This document shows, piece by piece, positions 29,032-40,739 of a DNA stretch of 64,000 nucleotides. Each line of letters opens with the position of its first letter. The stretch's first letter is position 1. The stretch spans positions 1 through 64,000 of the forward strand of contig NZ_JAERQE010000014.1 in the NCBI RefSeq assembly GCF_016734765.1, given 5' to 3'. The notes beneath the pieces were generated by a model that was not told where the DNA came from, searched no databases, and saw only the letters and a program-made list of their open reading frames with translations. This DNA comes from Microvirga soli. Its GTDB lineage: Bacteria > Pseudomonadota > Alphaproteobacteria > Rhizobiales > Beijerinckiaceae. Both the position numbers and the translations under genes were made by a program.

Positions 29032-29132
29032 GCTGTCATCCCAGACGCCGCAGGCGTCCGGGATCGTAGGACGAGAATGGCGCCTGATTCTGCCGGCGAT
29101 CCCGGCTCTCGCTCTGCTCGGCCGGGATGACG
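29032..29132. repeat. Diverged palindromic repeat related to the CTGTCAT family
   Basis: It begins GCTGTCATCCCAGACGCC and ends GGCCGGGATGACGC, with inner dyads GCCGCAGGCG and GATCCCGGC. The outer borders match the CTGTCATTCCGG elements, but the centre differs. It lies in the intergenic space ahead of the TetR gene, on the 5' side of hemW. Confidence 0.65.
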
Positions 29133-29266
29133 CACCTTTGACATCTCGTGAGAGACAGATTTCTGAACCTCTTCGCTCACAAGGATGTTCACTCTATGAG
29201 CCGTTCCGTTCTGGCTTCCGCCGCACCGGAAGCCTAAGGTGATTGGCAGAGAGTTAGGAACCCATC

Positions 29267-29923
29267 ATGCGGCATTGGCGCGGTCCGTTCGACCGGCAGG
29301 GCTATCACCACGGCAACCTGAAGGAGGCGCTGATCGACGCGGCGCAGCGCTTTATTGCCGAGCGGGGAATCGGCGGGTTTACGCTCGCCGACGCGGCCAA
29401 GCTCGTGGGCGTGACGCCGGCGGCCCTCTATCGCCATTTCCGGGGTCGGGACGCCCTGGTGGCCGAGGTGGCCTTCCGTGGCTATGACGAACTCGCCAAG
29501 CGCCTTGGCCGGGCTCTGCAGAGCGACGGCACGGCGCTTGAGCGCTTCACCCGCATGGGCGAGGCCTATCTCGCCTTCGCCGAGCAGGAGCCCGGCTTCT
29601 ATACGGCCATGTTCTCGGCGAAGGCTGCCGAGGGCGAAGCCTCCTGCAGTCCCTTCTGGGCCAAGGCTGTGGAAAGCGGGGGCAAGCCCGCCGGCAACGC
29701 GTTCGACTTCCTGGTCAAGGCTCTCGCCGACACCTTCCCGGAAGGTTTTCAGACCGTCGATGCCCGGTTCATCGCCATCGAGGTCTGGGCGCTGTCCCAC
29801 GGGATCGCCACCCTCGACGCCGCCGGCCAGCTGCCGAAAGGACCTGGTTTGCCTGACAAGTACGAACTTCTGCGGGCCGGCGTCCTCGCCCTCGTGCACG
29901 GAGCTCTCAAGGGCAAAGCCTAA
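29267..29923 (+). CDS. TetR/AcrR family regulator with WHG-type C-terminal domain
   Basis: This 218-residue repressor has an N-terminal HTH (LKEALIDAAQRFIAERGIGGFTLADAAKLVGVTPAALYRHF, residues about 17-57, given in part) and a C-terminal helical ligand domain with ARFIAIEVWALSHGIATLDAAGQLP, the WHG-like region. The ligand is unknown. AGGAA precedes the ATG. A 25-bp perfect-arm dyad (29978-30002) lies between it and the next gene and is a candidate operator for this or another regulator. Confidence 0.9.
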   Translation: MRHWRGPFDRQGYHHGNLKEALIDAAQRFIAERGIGGFTLADAAKLVGVTPAALYRHFRGRDALVAEVAFRGYDELAKRLGRALQSDGTALERFTRMGEAYLAFAEQEPGFYTAMFSAKAAEGEASCSPFWAKAVESGGKPAGNAFDFLVKALADTFPEGFQTVDARFIAIEVWALSHGIATLDAAGQLPKGPGLPDKYELLRAGVLALVHGALKGKA

Positions 29924-29977
29924 GCGCCTCGCCGATTTTTCAAGTTTGATCTCTTGAAAGCGCCAAGATCGATCCGC

Positions 29978-30002
29978 ATGTTAATGTTGTTAGCATTAAC
30001 AT
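29978..30002. promoter_or_regulatory. Candidate operator: 25-bp dyad with 9-bp perfect arms
   Basis: ATGTTAATG (29978-29986) and its exact complement CATTAACAT (29994-30002) flank 7 bases. The dyad lies 13 bases ahead of the DUF2852 start codon and 54 after the tetR stop. Its size and symmetry suit a dimeric HTH repressor such as TetR; no poly-T follows, so a terminator is unlikely. Confidence 0.6.
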
Positions 30003-30015
30003 AGGAACCCTTTCG

Positions 30016-30492
30016 ATGTCAGATTCTGCCTCCGCCGCCTGGAACGCGGGCCCGCACGCGGGGCCGTGGGAAAACCGGACCAACCGCCGCTGCGGGCGCA
30101 AGCCCGGCCGCGGTCTGGAGATCGCCGGCATCATTCTGGGCTTCATCTTTGTTTGGCCGCTCGCGCTGGCCTATCTGGTGTGGAAAATCATGGGATATCC
30201 CAAATACGACGAGGCCAAGGCCTTCCTGAACGAGACCTTCGGCCGGGCCAAGGATGACCTCTTCCGCTCTCGCGGCGCTGCCGGTTTCGGCGGCTTTGCC
30301 AGCACCGGCAATGCGGCCTTCGATGATTACCGCCGCAGCGAGATCGAGCGCCTTGAGGAAGAGCGCCGCAAGCTCGACGAGGAAGCCCGCGATTTCCGCA
30401 ACTTCGTCGAGGAGCTGAAGCGCGCCAAGGACCGCGAGGAGTTCGACGCCTACATGGCCAAGCGCCGCGGCAACGGCCCGACCAACGTCTGA
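30016..30492 (+). CDS. DUF2852 domain-containing protein
   Basis: This 158-residue protein of the alphaproteobacterial DUF2852 family has unknown function. One hydrophobic segment (GLEIAGIILGFIFVWPLALAY) is followed by VWKIMGYPKYDEAKAFL, a Gly/Phe-rich middle and a charged C-terminal coiled coil (EIERLEEERRKLDEEARDFRNF). A single membrane anchor with a cytoplasmic coiled coil is the likely topology. It sits directly downstream of a strong dyad and is closed by a bidirectional terminator. Confidence 0.88.
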   Translation: MSDSASAAWNAGPHAGPWENRTNRRCGRKPGRGLEIAGIILGFIFVWPLALAYLVWKIMGYPKYDEAKAFLNETFGRAKDDLFRSRGAAGFGGFASTGNAAFDDYRRSEIERLEEERRKLDEEARDFRNFVEELKRAKDREEFDAYMAKRRGNGPTNV

Positions 30493-30510
30493 AGCGGCTC
30501 ATGAACAGCA

Positions 30511-30536
30511 AGAGCGCCCTCCGGGGCGCTCTTTTC
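30511..30536. terminator. Bidirectional hairpin terminator
   Basis: A 9-bp perfect stem AGAGCGCCC (30511-30519 with 30524-30532) and a 4-base loop are followed by T-rich sequence on the plus strand. It lies between the DUF2852 gene and the convergent small-kinase gene and can serve both. Confidence 0.82.
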
Positions 30537-30538
30537 TT

Positions 30539-31030
30539 TCAAAGGCCGTTTGCGAGAAGTAACCCGCGCACTTTCTCGACATTGTCGGAAAGGCTCAACA
30601 GCGACGTATCGAGAACAAGGTCGCTGAAGGAACGGGCATGATACCCCTCGTCATACATCTCGACGACGCGGCGCTTTTCTTCAGATGAGAGAGCCCGCCG
30701 CCCTCGATTCGTGAGCGCCACCTCAAGCGGCGGTGCGAGCGTCAGCACTAAAAATCGAGCCTGGCGCCTGTCAGAAGCCGCTTTCAGCCTCTCATAATCA
30801 GCATTGTCCAAGGGGTACGCCACGACAAGGCAGCGCCCCTGCCCGGTCGCGATCTCTGCTTCGATACGGCGAAGGGCAGCCTCGATCCGGACACTCAGGG
30901 GAGTGTCATCAGAGGCCTCATGATCGTCGCCATCAATGAAAGATGCTTCGGGTAGAGAACTCGCCAAAGCGCGGCCGAGAGTCGACTTGCCGCTGTTGAT
31001 GGGACCGTTGATATGGATCACCGTCAGCAT
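30539..31030 (-). CDS. P-loop kinase-like protein, 163 aa
   Basis: This small P-loop NTPase has Walker A GPINSGKST at residues 9-17 and overall resembles nucleoside, shikimate or gluconate-type kinases (early FIDGDDHEASDD acidic segment, a lid-like NRGRRALSSEEKRRV). The phosphate acceptor is unknown. The first residues VIHINGPINSGKSTLGRALA fit proteins annotated as AAA-family ATPases or shikimate kinase-like. The start has GGAG about 10 bases upstream. It runs in the same direction as rdgB and rph but 25 bases beyond rdgB. Confidence 0.7.
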   Translation of the reverse strand: MLTVIHINGPINSGKSTLGRALASSLPEASFIDGDDHEASDDTPLSVRIEAALRRIEAEIATGQGRCLVVAYPLDNADYERLKAASDRRQARFLVLTLAPPLEVALTNRGRRALSSEEKRRVVEMYDEGYHARSFSDLVLDTSLLSLSDNVEKVRGLLLANGL

Positions 31031-31055
31031 GGTTCGACGCTCTCCGGGGGCTTGA

Positions 31056-31697
31056 TCAAGCCCTGGCCAAGCACCCGGCAGCCAGCTTCACGAAAGCGCG
31101 CGCCCGGTGAGAGAGGCCAGAGGGCTGCGGCTTCGACCAGTCGATGCCATGCTTCTCCTCCGAGGAGATTTCTCCGAAAGTCTCGGTAAAGCCGTCCGGC
31201 TGGAACATGGGGTCGTAGCCGAAACCCTTGGTCCCGCGCGGCGGCCAGACCACCTGGCCGAAGATGCGGCCCTCGAACAATTCCTCATGCCCGTCAGGCC
31301 AGGCGATGACCAGCGCCGAGACGAAGTGAGCGCGCCGGTCGGTGGCCTCGCGCTTTTCAAGTTCGCGGATCACCCGCTCCATGGCGGCGTAGAAGTCCTT
31401 GTTCGGTCCCGCCCAATCGGCCGTGAACAGGCCGGGCGCACCGTCGAGTGCATGAACGCAGAGCCCTGAATCGTCGGAGAGCGCCGGCAGGCCCGTGGCC
31501 TTGGCGGCCGCATGGGCCTTGATGGCAGCGTTCTCGGCGAACATGTGCCCCGTCTCGTCGGGCACCGGCAGACCGAGTTCGCCGGCCGAAACCGCCTCTA
31601 CACCAAAAGGTGCGAGCAGCTCCTGCATCTCACGCAGCTTGCCCGCATTGTGGGTGGCGATGACGACCTTGCCGGTCAGGGAGCGATGCAGGCTCAT
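31056..31697 (-). CDS. rdgB: RdgB/HAM1-type non-canonical purine NTP pyrophosphatase
   Basis: This enzyme removes dITP, ITP and XTP from nucleotide pools by hydrolysis to the monophosphate. The 213-residue protein shows the entry motif [46 protein letters not shown] and the C-terminal [11 protein letters not shown]. The ATG at 31697 overlaps the rph stop by 4 bases and defines the start; an extension of the frame upstream is only a shadow of rph. Confidence 0.96.
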   Translation of the reverse strand: MSLHRSLTGKVVIATHNAGKLREMQELLAPFGVEAVSAGELGLPVPDETGHMFAENAAIKAHAAAKATGLPALSDDSGLCVHALDGAPGLFTADWAGPNKDFYAAMERVIRELEKREATDRRAHFVSALVIAWPDGHEELFEGRIFGQVVWPPRGTKGFGYDPMFQPDGFTETFGEISSEEKHGIDWSKPQPSGLSHRARAFVKLAAGCLARA

Positions 31698-32407
31698 GCC
31701 ACGGTCTTCTTCTGCAGTTCGACCAATTGCGTCACGCCGGCCTTGGCAAGGCGCAGCAGGTGCAGGAACTCCTCCTCGGAAAAGGGCTTGCCCTCCGCCG
31801 TGCCTTGAACCTCGACGATGCCGCCGGAGCCTGTGATCACGAAATTGGAATCCGTCTCGGCGGCCGAGTCCTCGGCATAGTCGAGATCGAGCACCGGGGT
31901 GCCCTTGTAGATGCCGCAGGAGATGGCGGCGACGGGCTCGCGCAGGGGGTTGATCGAGATGATCGAGCGGCTCTGCATCCAGGCGAAGCAATCGTGCAGG
32001 GCCACCCAGGCGCCCGTGATGGAGGCCGTGCGGGTGCCGCCGTCGGCCTGGATCACGTCGCAATCGACCACGATCTGCCGCTCGCCGATGGCCGGCAGGT
32101 TGACCACGGCGCGCAGGGAGCGGCCGATGAGGCGCTGGATTTCCTGGGTGCGGCCGGAGGGCTTGCCGGAATTGACCTCGCGGCGGGTGCGCTCATGGGT
32201 GGCACGGGGCAGCATGGAATATTCCGCCGTCACCCAGCCCTTGCCCGTGCCGCGCAGCCACGGCGGGCCCTTCTCTTCCAGGGAAGCGGTGCAGATGACC
32301 TTCGTGTTGCCGAAGGAGACGAGGCAGGAGCCCTCCGCATAGCGGGCAACGCCGCGCTCCAGGGTGACGGGCCGCAATTCGTCGGGGGCACGGTTGGACG
32401 GGCGCAT
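31694..32407 (-). CDS. rph: Ribonuclease PH
   Basis: RNase PH trims tRNA 3' ends by phosphorolysis. The 237-residue protein has [22 protein letters not shown], the signature-like [33 protein letters not shown] and the C-terminal [23 protein letters not shown] precedes the ATG at 32407. It is coupled to rdgB by a 4-base overlap and divergent from hrcA, as in other alphaproteobacteria. Confidence 0.97.
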   Translation of the reverse strand: MRPSNRAPDELRPVTLERGVARYAEGSCLVSFGNTKVICTASLEEKGPPWLRGTGKGWVTAEYSMLPRATHERTRREVNSGKPSGRTQEIQRLIGRSLRAVVNLPAIGERQIVVDCDVIQADGGTRTASITGAWVALHDCFAWMQSRSIISINPLREPVAAISCGIYKGTPVLDLDYAEDSAAETDSNFVITGSGGIVEVQGTAEGKPFSEEEFLHLLRLAKAGVTQLVELQKKTVA

Positions 32408-32556
32408 GGCGGGATTCTCCTTGAAATCTCGTGATTCACGCCTGTTTGAGGCCCCCGGGCCCATTGTGCAAGGGTCAAGCCTTGCCTAAGCACCTGCGGT
32501 CCCGCACATAATGCTTCATTGCAGCGTTAAATGTTTGAGAGCGTAGAACCCACCGG

Positions 32557-33648
32557 ATGCACGCAAACGGTTCTTTTTCCCATCTGTCGGAAGCCCGCGC
32601 CATCGCGGAGCTGAACGACCGTTCCCGCGAGATCTTCCGCCAGATCGTCGAGAGCTACCTGATCACGGGCGAGCCCGTGGGCTCGCGCCATCTCTCGCGC
32701 ATCCTGCCGATGGCCCTCTCGCCGGCATCGATCCGCAATGTGATGGCGGATCTGGAGTCCGCGGGCCTGATCTTCGCGCCTCATACCAGCGCCGGGCGCC
32801 TGCCGACCGAGTCGGGCCTGCGTTTCTTCGTCGATGCCATGATGGAGATCGGCGACGTCACCTCCGACGAGCGGGCGCGCATCGAGGCGCAGATGCGGGC
32901 GGCCGCAAGCGGCCACACCATGGAAACGGCCCTGGCTGAGGCGTCTGCCCTGCTGTCCGGCGTCTCACGCGGCGCCGGTGTGGTGGTGACCTCCAAGTCC
33001 AATGCGCGGCTCAAGCACATCGAATTCGTACGCCTCGACCCGGCCCGCGCCCTGGTGGTGCTGGTCTCCGAGGATGGCTCCGTGGAAAACCGCCTCCTCG
33101 ATCTGCCGGCGGGTCTTCCCGCCGGAGCTCTGGTGGAGGCCGGCAATTTTCTTAACGCCCGCATCCAGGGCAAAACCATCGCGGACATCAAACAGGAGAT
33201 CCAGGTCCGCCGCGGCGACATGGAGCGCGAGCTCGATGCGCTCACCGCCCGACTGGTTGAAGCGGGCCTCGCCACCACGGTGGGACCCGCAGACTCCCGG
33301 CAACTCATCGTGCGCGGCCAGGCCAATCTCCTGGACGACCTGAAGGCAGTGGAAGACCTGGAACGCATCCGGCTGCTCTTCTCCGATCTCGAAACGCAGA
33401 CGGATGTGATCGACTTGCTGAGCCGCGCCGAAGGCGGCGAAGGGGTGCGCATCTTCATCGGCTCGGAGAACAAGCTGTTCTCGCTCTCCGGCTCCTCGAT
33501 GATCGCCGCCCCGTTCCGGGACGGCAGCCAGAAGATCGTCGGCGTTCTCGGCGTCATCGGCCCCACGCGGCTCAACTATGCCCGCATCGTCCCGATGGTG
33601 GACTACACCGCGAAGGTGATCTCAAGGATCCTGGAGAAGGGGCGGTAA
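32557..33648 (+). CDS. hrcA: Heat-inducible transcription repressor HrcA
   Basis: HrcA binds the CIRCE inverted repeat and represses chaperonin genes, assisted by GroEL. The 363 residues include the N-terminal winged helix ([33 protein letters not shown], given in part, and [25 protein letters not shown]) and the C-terminal regulatory region with [24 protein letters not shown]. It is intact. Unlike many relatives, it is not followed by grpE. I see no CIRCE (TTAGCACTC-N9-GAGTGCTAA) in the window, so its targets lie elsewhere. Confidence 0.97.
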   Translation: MHANGSFSHLSEARAIAELNDRSREIFRQIVESYLITGEPVGSRHLSRILPMALSPASIRNVMADLESAGLIFAPHTSAGRLPTESGLRFFVDAMMEIGDVTSDERARIEAQMRAAASGHTMETALAEASALLSGVSRGAGVVVTSKSNARLKHIEFVRLDPARALVVLVSEDGSVENRLLDLPAGLPAGALVEAGNFLNARIQGKTIADIKQEIQVRRGDMERELDALTARLVEAGLATTVGPADSRQLIVRGQANLLDDLKAVEDLERIRLLFSDLETQTDVIDLLSRAEGGEGVRIFIGSENKLFSLSGSSMIAAPFRDGSQKIVGVLGVIGPTRLNYARIVPMVDYTAKVISRILEKGR

Positions 33649-33662
33649 CGCCTGCTCGGCTT

Positions 33663-34205
33663 CTACTGCTTCGGCGGCAGCGGATCGGGCACTTTGTTCT
33701 TCACGGGCGGAACCTGCCGGAGATAAGCAAAGACGGCCTTCAGGTCGTCATCAGTCATATTTCCATAGGCCGGCCATGGCATCGGCGGCAGGATCGGCCG
33801 GCCCTGGCCCTGGTGACGCCCCGTGCGCATGGTCTGGATGAACTGCTGCTCGGTGAAGTCCCGCAGCACACCGGTTTCCGGATCGGACGTGAGATTCGCG
33901 GAGAAACTGACGCCCCAGGGCCCCGACCATCCTGTCGAGGTTGGATTCATGGCGCCGCTCCAGGGTGGCGAGAGGGTGGCCGGCGCGGAGATCGTCACAT
34001 CCTGCGGATGGCCCGACAATGCCCGCTTCGTGTCAGGCTCAGGACCGGCAGAGCCAATGATCCAAGGCGTATGGCAATCGTGGCAACCGGCAATGGAGAC
34101 CAGGTACTCCCCGCGCTTCACCTGCACGCCGGCGCTGTCCTGAGAAGACACGGCGGTGGGGATCAGCAAGGCAGTCGTCAACATCAACGGCAGGGCGCGG
34201 TGCAT
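33663..34205 (-). CDS. Monoheme c-type cytochrome
   Basis: This exported cytochrome of 180 residues has a signal peptide (LPLMLTTALLIPTAVSSQ). The single heme site CHDCH lies in EYLVSIAGCHDCHTPW, and a methionine ligand candidate is in ILPPMPWPAYGNM. The fold resembles class I cytochromes of the type found as subunits of periplasmic dehydrogenases. The ATG at 34205 is chosen because GAAGGGAG sits 6 bases before it and abuts an earlier ATG. Its start lies 3 bases after the upstream diheme gene's stop, indicating an operon. Confidence 0.88.
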   Translation of the reverse strand: MHRALPLMLTTALLIPTAVSSQDSAGVQVKRGEYLVSIAGCHDCHTPWIIGSAGPEPDTKRALSGHPQDVTISAPATLSPPWSGAMNPTSTGWSGPWGVSFSANLTSDPETGVLRDFTEQQFIQTMRTGRHQGQGRPILPPMPWPAYGNMTDDDLKAVFAYLRQVPPVKNKVPDPLPPKQ

Positions 34206-34207
34206 GG

Positions 34208-35326
34208 TCATCTCCCTTCTGCGTTTGCGTGCGCTTGCTGGATGGAAGCACCTTTCTCTTCGATCCAGCGGTAGAGCAGGCGCACGGCTTCATCGTCGAT
34301 CAGCTCGGTTCCGAGCGGCGGCATCTGCAAGGCGGGGGAGCGAGAGGAGACCCGCTGCACCAGACCGCTGCGCTCCGGATGCCCCGGCTCGACGCGCAGC
34401 ACGGCATCCGGCGATTGCCCGGGAGCCGGTTTCCTCACGGGCTGAGCAACTGTGCTTGCAAGCGCGGGCTCACCGGTGGTTTCAGCCCTGTGACGCAGAA
34501 AGAGCGCTATGTTCTGCAAAGAGCCGCGCTCGTTGTGACAATGGCCGCAATTGCCATGCAGATAGCCGAGAGCAGCACGCTCCGTTGCCGTCGCAGCAGC
34601 AATCCGAGGCGGCGCATCGCGCAGGGCCTTGGGCAGGCCAACAAGCAGCCCTCTGTCGACGAGATGGGCAAGATCCACATGCGGCTCGGGCTGAAGCTCG
34701 GCATGTATTGCACCGGCATCCCGCTCCGACGACAGCTGAAGCGTCCCGAAGCCGAGAATTTCTGACGGCCCTCCCTGATGGCAGGCCTTGCAATCGGTCA
34801 CGCCTGGAATTGTGTGCGAGCGCCCGCCCGCAAGCGGATACGCACCACGCCTGCCGCGGACTGAGACCAGTTGCGCTTCGCGGCCGTCGTCGCTCCAGGC
34901 ATAGGCGGCATAAAGCCATTGGCCGTCAGCCCGGCGTTCGAGATAGCGCGTCTCGACTTTCTCACCGTTGAAGGAGAATTCTTTCCAGAAGCGCGTGCCG
35001 ACCGGAAAGATCCAGGCTTCCGGATCGGACCCGTCGATGGCGGTGCCCGGCGGCAGCGAGATCCAGCGGCGCTTGGTGGCGCCATCGCTCCACAACGGGT
35101 ATTGCGGCGCAAAGGCGAGGTGCGCGGAATCGACCTGCAGGGTGACAGGATCGGCATAGAGGCCGGTCTCCTGCAGGGTCGACGGCGGGTTCGCGGTTGC
35201 CGGTTGCGGGATGGCTGGCGCCCCTGTCAGCACGACGAAGGACATGGCCAGGATCGCTCCGACGGCCGCCGAGCGATGGCTCCAACCGGATTTCAACCGC
35301 TGCGCGGTGGCACTCACCTGGGCCAT
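34208..35326 (-). CDS. Putative diheme c-type cytochrome protein
   Basis: This exported protein of 372 residues carries two CxxCH heme motifs, CKACH (TDCKACHQGG) and CGHCH (HGNCGHCHNERGS). The N-terminus has a hydrophobic export signal (VGAILAMSFVVLTGAPAIP). The pattern LWSDGATKRRWISLPPG..PVGTRFWKEF and late MPPLGTELIDDEAV recalls the SO2930/HNE_0200-type diheme family, whose role is unsettled. It is the first gene of a two-gene operon with the monoheme cytochrome, so periplasmic electron transfer between them is likely. No dehydrogenase gene is adjacent. Confidence 0.8.
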   Translation of the reverse strand: MAQVSATAQRLKSGWSHRSAAVGAILAMSFVVLTGAPAIPQPATANPPSTLQETGLYADPVTLQVDSAHLAFAPQYPLWSDGATKRRWISLPPGTAIDGSDPEAWIFPVGTRFWKEFSFNGEKVETRYLERRADGQWLYAAYAWSDDGREAQLVSVRGRRGAYPLAGGRSHTIPGVTDCKACHQGGPSEILGFGTLQLSSERDAGAIHAELQPEPHVDLAHLVDRGLLVGLPKALRDAPPRIAAATATERAALGYLHGNCGHCHNERGSLQNIALFLRHRAETTGEPALASTVAQPVRKPAPGQSPDAVLRVEPGHPERSGLVQRVSSRSPALQMPPLGTELIDDEAVRLLYRWIEEKGASIQQAHANAEGR

Positions 35327-35771
35327 GCACGTCTTCCCTTTTCCAGGACGAACGCATGCCGATGGATACGCTTTTTCCCCTTACGTCGCAGTGATCCTAC
35401 GCACGTGGGTGTCATGCTGCGAAAACTCTTCGGGGGTGGCCCTTCAGACGGTTGTCATCTCGAAAGGGACGATGAGCGGGAGACACGCTTGCGCGGAGCA
35501 CTCCTCACATCATGCACCTGGCACATGCCCTGGTCCCAGGCCCACTGGTTGCAATGGTGATACATGCTGTTATGGAGGGGCATGGTTCACGACATAGCCT
35601 TCGCGAAAACTTCACCGACGACTCCGCCGTAGCGCAGAGCGTCAAGCGCATCGTGGCTCTTCTGAACCGTTTCCCATTTTCTTCGTCGCCATGGCTGCCC
35701 TGCTTCAAGGCAAAGCTTGCGCCTGCGGCTCCAGCCTGCCCTCGACAGCAGGCCTGCAAGAGAACTCTCCC
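35327..35771. other. Intergenic region between diheme cytochrome and SulP genes
   Basis: This 445-base region holds the upstream sequences of both divergent genes. Open frames here (for example 35512-35775) have no protein-like pattern. I see no convincing promoter or RNA. A frame through 35691 extends the SulP gene upstream but lacks family similarity. Confidence 0.5.
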
Positions 35772-37250
35772 ATGACGCAACTCTCCCGCCTTAAGGCCGA
35801 GTGGTTTCCCAACGTGCCGCGAGATCTCCTCGCCGGCACCGTGGTGGCGCTCGCCCTCATCCCCGAGGCCATCGCCTTCTCGATCATCGCCGGCGTCGAC
35901 CCGAAGGTCGGCCTCTACGCCTCCTTCTGCATCGCGGTCGTTACCGCCGTCGCGGGCGGCCGCCCCGGCATGATCTCCGCCGCCACCGGGGCCATGGCGC
36001 TCGTCATGGTTACGCTGGTTAAGGAGCACGGCCTGCAGTATCTGCTCGCCGCCACGCTTCTAACTGGCGCGCTTCAGATCGTGGCAGGCCTGCTTCGCCT
36101 CGGCGATCTCATGCGCTTCGTCTCCCGCTCGGTGGTGACGGGCTTCGTCAATGCGCTCGCCATCCTGATCTTCATGGCTCAGCTCCCCGAATTCGTCGGT
36201 CAGGGACCGCTCATGTACGGCATGGTCGCGGCGGGCCTTGCGATCATCTACCTCCTGCCGCTGGTCACGAAGGCCGTTCCCTCCGCCCTCGTGACTATCG
36301 TCCTGCTGACGATCGTCGCCGTTTATTTCGGCTTGGACCTGCGCACAGTCGGCGATATGGGCCAGCTGCCGAGCGACCTGCCGGCCTTTGCCCTGCCCGA
36401 CGTGCCGCTGACCCTGGAAACCTTGCAGATCATCCTGCCCTACTCGCTTACGCTCGCCATGGTGGGCCTGCTCGAATCCCTCATGACGGCCGCCATCGTG
36501 GACGAGATGACGGACACGGACAGCTCCAAGAACCGGGAATGCGCCGGCCAGGGCCTCGCCAACATCGTGGCGGGCCTGTTCGGCGGCATGGCAGGCTGCG
36601 CCATGATCGGCCAGTCGGTGATCAACGTCTCGTCCGGCGGGCGCGGGCGGCTCTCGACCCTCTGGGCCGGTGCCTTCCTGCTCTTCCTCATCCTCGTGCT
36701 CGACGACTGGGTGCGCCAGATCCCCATGGCCGCCCTGGTGGCGGTGATGATCATGGTGTCGATCAACACCTTCCAATGGGGCTCGCTCCTGGCCATGCGC
36801 CTTTACCCGAAGAGCTCCAGCATCGTCATGGTGGCGACCGTGGCCGTCGTGGTCTTCACCCATGACCTCGCTAAGGGCGTGCTGGTGGGCGTAGTGCTCA
36901 GCGGCATCTTCTTTGCCCGCAAGGTTGCCAAGTTCTTCACCATCGCCTCGGAGCGCGAGGGTGATGTCCGGACCTATCGGGTCAACGGCGAGATCTTCTT
37001 TGCCACGGCGGAGGCCTTCCACAGCGCCTTCGACTTCCGCGAGGATGACCTAAAGCGGGTGGTGATCGATGTGATGGCCTCCCATTTCTGGGACATCACC
37101 GGCATCAATGCCCTGGATCGTGTGGTTTTGAAGTTCCGCCATCACGATATTCCGGTGGAGATCGTGGGCCTCAACGAGGCGAGCGCCACCCTGGTCGAGA
37201 AGCTGGGTCCCCACCAGAAGGAGGGGGCCAGCCTCGCGGCGGGCCACTAA
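35772..37250 (+). CDS. SulP family anion transporter with STAS domain
   Basis: This inner-membrane anion transporter of the SulP (SLC26-like) family has 492 residues. The signature [20 protein letters not shown] lies near the start, with many transmembrane segments to about residue 390, including [20 protein letters not shown] and [23 protein letters not shown]. The C-terminal cytoplasmic STAS domain ([34 protein letters not shown]) is complete. Substrate could be sulfate, bicarbonate or another anion. The ATG at 35772 is chosen by family start. No cysteine-pathway genes are adjacent. Confidence 0.93.
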   Translation: MTQLSRLKAEWFPNVPRDLLAGTVVALALIPEAIAFSIIAGVDPKVGLYASFCIAVVTAVAGGRPGMISAATGAMALVMVTLVKEHGLQYLLAATLLTGALQIVAGLLRLGDLMRFVSRSVVTGFVNALAILIFMAQLPEFVGQGPLMYGMVAAGLAIIYLLPLVTKAVPSALVTIVLLTIVAVYFGLDLRTVGDMGQLPSDLPAFALPDVPLTLETLQIILPYSLTLAMVGLLESLMTAAIVDEMTDTDSSKNRECAGQGLANIVAGLFGGMAGCAMIGQSVINVSSGGRGRLSTLWAGAFLLFLILVLDDWVRQIPMAALVAVMIMVSINTFQWGSLLAMRLYPKSSSIVMVATVAVVVFTHDLAKGVLVGVVLSGIFFARKVAKFFTIASEREGDVRTYRVNGEIFFATAEAFHSAFDFREDDLKRVVIDVMASHFWDITGINALDRVVLKFRHHDIPVEIVGLNEASATLVEKLGPHQKEGASLAAGH

Positions 37251-37360
37251 GGCGCCCGAAACCCTGGAAAGCGCCCGCGCGACACCGCCTTCCCTTGGCA
37301 TGAGGGGGCCGGGCTGCTATTGCCCGGCCAACAGGGTTTCACACCCGCCAGAGTTTACTG

Positions 37361-39166
<1,806 letters not shown>

Positions 39167-39196
39167 TCCACCACTGCAGCTTTCATCGGTATCCTT

Positions 39197-39227
39197 AAGG
39201 CCCGGCCATTCACGGCCGGGCCTTTTT
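39197..39227 (+). terminator. Rho-independent terminator after lepA
   Basis: An 11-bp perfect stem AAGGCCCGGCC (39197-39207 with 39214-39224) with a 6-base loop is followed by TTT, 30 bases after the lepA stop. Confidence 0.9.
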
Positions 39228-39431
39228 GATTGCGGCGCCCCTGCATAAACGAACATTGGAACATCCCCTCCCTGGCAGAGTTCAACCCAGGCACGAGGTT
39301 TGGTCTCCTCATTGTCATCGGCCGAAGAACGGGGTCACGCGACGCCGGGATCCGGCACGTCCTTAAGGTGAGGCCAGGCTTTCACGCACCGCACATCCGA
39401 GCCACAGGATCTCGCTTCACGAGGAGAACCC

Positions 39432-40667
39432 ATGACTTCGTCCCTGCGGACCACACTGCCGACACTTTTCGCTCTCCTCCTCGGCTATGCGCTCATGCAG
39501 GTCGGCAATACCCTGCAGGGCACGCTGCTCAGCGTGCGCGGGAGCATCGAGCAGTTCACGCCGACCGAGATCGGCGCCGTGGGATCGGCTTTCTGGGGCG
39601 GCATCGTCATCGGCTCGCTCTATGCCGGGCGTGTGATCAAGCAGGTGGGTCATACCCGCGCCTTCTCGGCGCTGGCGGCGGTGGCTGCGTCGGCCGTTCT
39701 GCTGCATCTCCTCGTGATAAGCCCGGCCGTCTGGATCGGCGCGCGAGCCCTGACAGGCTTTTGCTTTGCCGGATTGTTCATCGTCGTCGAGAGCTGGCTC
39801 AACGCCTCCGCCACCCCTCAAACACGCGGGCAGGTCTTGAGCGTTTACGGCATGACGGGCCTGATCGCCGGGATCGGCGGGCAGATGCTCCTGCCTCTCG
39901 GCGATCCGCACAGCTACAGATTGTTCTGCTTCGTCGCCATCCTCATCTCGCTCGCCCTGGTGCCGACGGCCCTGTCGCGGGCGAACGCACCGGTCCATGC
40001 GGTGAGCAACACCACGATCAATCTGATGCAGCTCTACCGGCAATCGCCCTTCGGCGTGGTCGCCGCAGTTCTGTGCGGCATCACCACGAGCTCCTTCTTC
40101 GCGCTCGGCCCGGTCTGGGCACAGGAGCGCGGATTGGACACATTGGAGGTCGCAATCTTCATGGCCTGCGGCACGCTGGGCGGCTTCGCGACCACCTACC
40201 CTCTTGGCTGGCTTTCGGACCGGATGGATCGCCGGCATGTGATCATCGGCACCTCCGCCATGGCGGCTTCCATCCTGCTCGTGCTCATTCATTTCGTGCC
40301 GTTGGACGGGCCCACTTGGCTCGTTTTCGCCTACGTGACCATCTTCGGCGGCAGCGTCATTCCGACTTACAGCATCGTGACCGCGCATGTGAACGACATG
40401 GTGCAACCGGACGAATTCGTGGCGGCAGCCGGCGGATTACTGATCCTGCTCGGTATCGGCGCAACCATCGGCCCCCTGATTGCGGGCATGACCATGACCG
40501 AGTTCGGACGCTTTGGCCTCCTTTATCTCGTCATCGTTACCCAATCTATCATGGCGATCTGGGGGGCTTATCGTAGCATTCAGCGCGCCGCACCGCCCAC
40601 TGAGGCGAAGGAATCCTTCGTACCCGAACCGACCATTCCGGTGGGAACGCGGCTGGAGGCGCACTAG
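39432..40667 (+). CDS. MFS transporter (YcaD-like)
   Basis: This 411-residue major facilitator superfamily protein has about 12 transmembrane segments. It has the inter-domain features FWGGIVIGSLYAGRVIKQVGHTRAF in the first half (MFS motif A-like loop) and LGWLSDRMDRRHVIIGTSA in the second. Similarity of the SVRGSIEQFTPTEIGAVGSAF start suggests the YcaD-type subgroup. The substrate is unknown. GAGGAG precedes the ATG. A dispersed palindrome begins 2 bases after the stop. Confidence 0.9.
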   Translation: MTSSLRTTLPTLFALLLGYALMQVGNTLQGTLLSVRGSIEQFTPTEIGAVGSAFWGGIVIGSLYAGRVIKQVGHTRAFSALAAVAASAVLLHLLVISPAVWIGARALTGFCFAGLFIVVESWLNASATPQTRGQVLSVYGMTGLIAGIGGQMLLPLGDPHSYRLFCFVAILISLALVPTALSRANAPVHAVSNTTINLMQLYRQSPFGVVAAVLCGITTSSFFALGPVWAQERGLDTLEVAIFMACGTLGGFATTYPLGWLSDRMDRRHVIIGTSAMAASILLVLIHFVPLDGPTWLVFAYVTIFGGSVIPTYSIVTAHVNDMVQPDEFVAAAGGLLILLGIGATIGPLIAGMTMTEFGRFGLLYLVIVTQSIMAIWGAYRSIQRAAPPTEAKESFVPEPTIPVGTRLEAH

Positions 40668-40669
40668 CT

Positions 40670-40715
40670 CATCGGGTGGATCCCAAAAGGGCAAGCCCGC
40701 TTTTGGGTCCGATGC
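40670..40715. repeat. Dispersed GGACCCAAAAGTG-family palindrome (A element)
   Basis: This element of about 46 bp, CATCGGGTGGATCCCAAAAG..CTTTTGGGTCCGATGC, can fold into a hairpin. It lies 2 bases after the MFS stop codon and before the convergent SDR stop. Confidence 0.85.
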
Positions 40716-40739
40716 TCAAGCCTGTCAAACTCACTTCAC

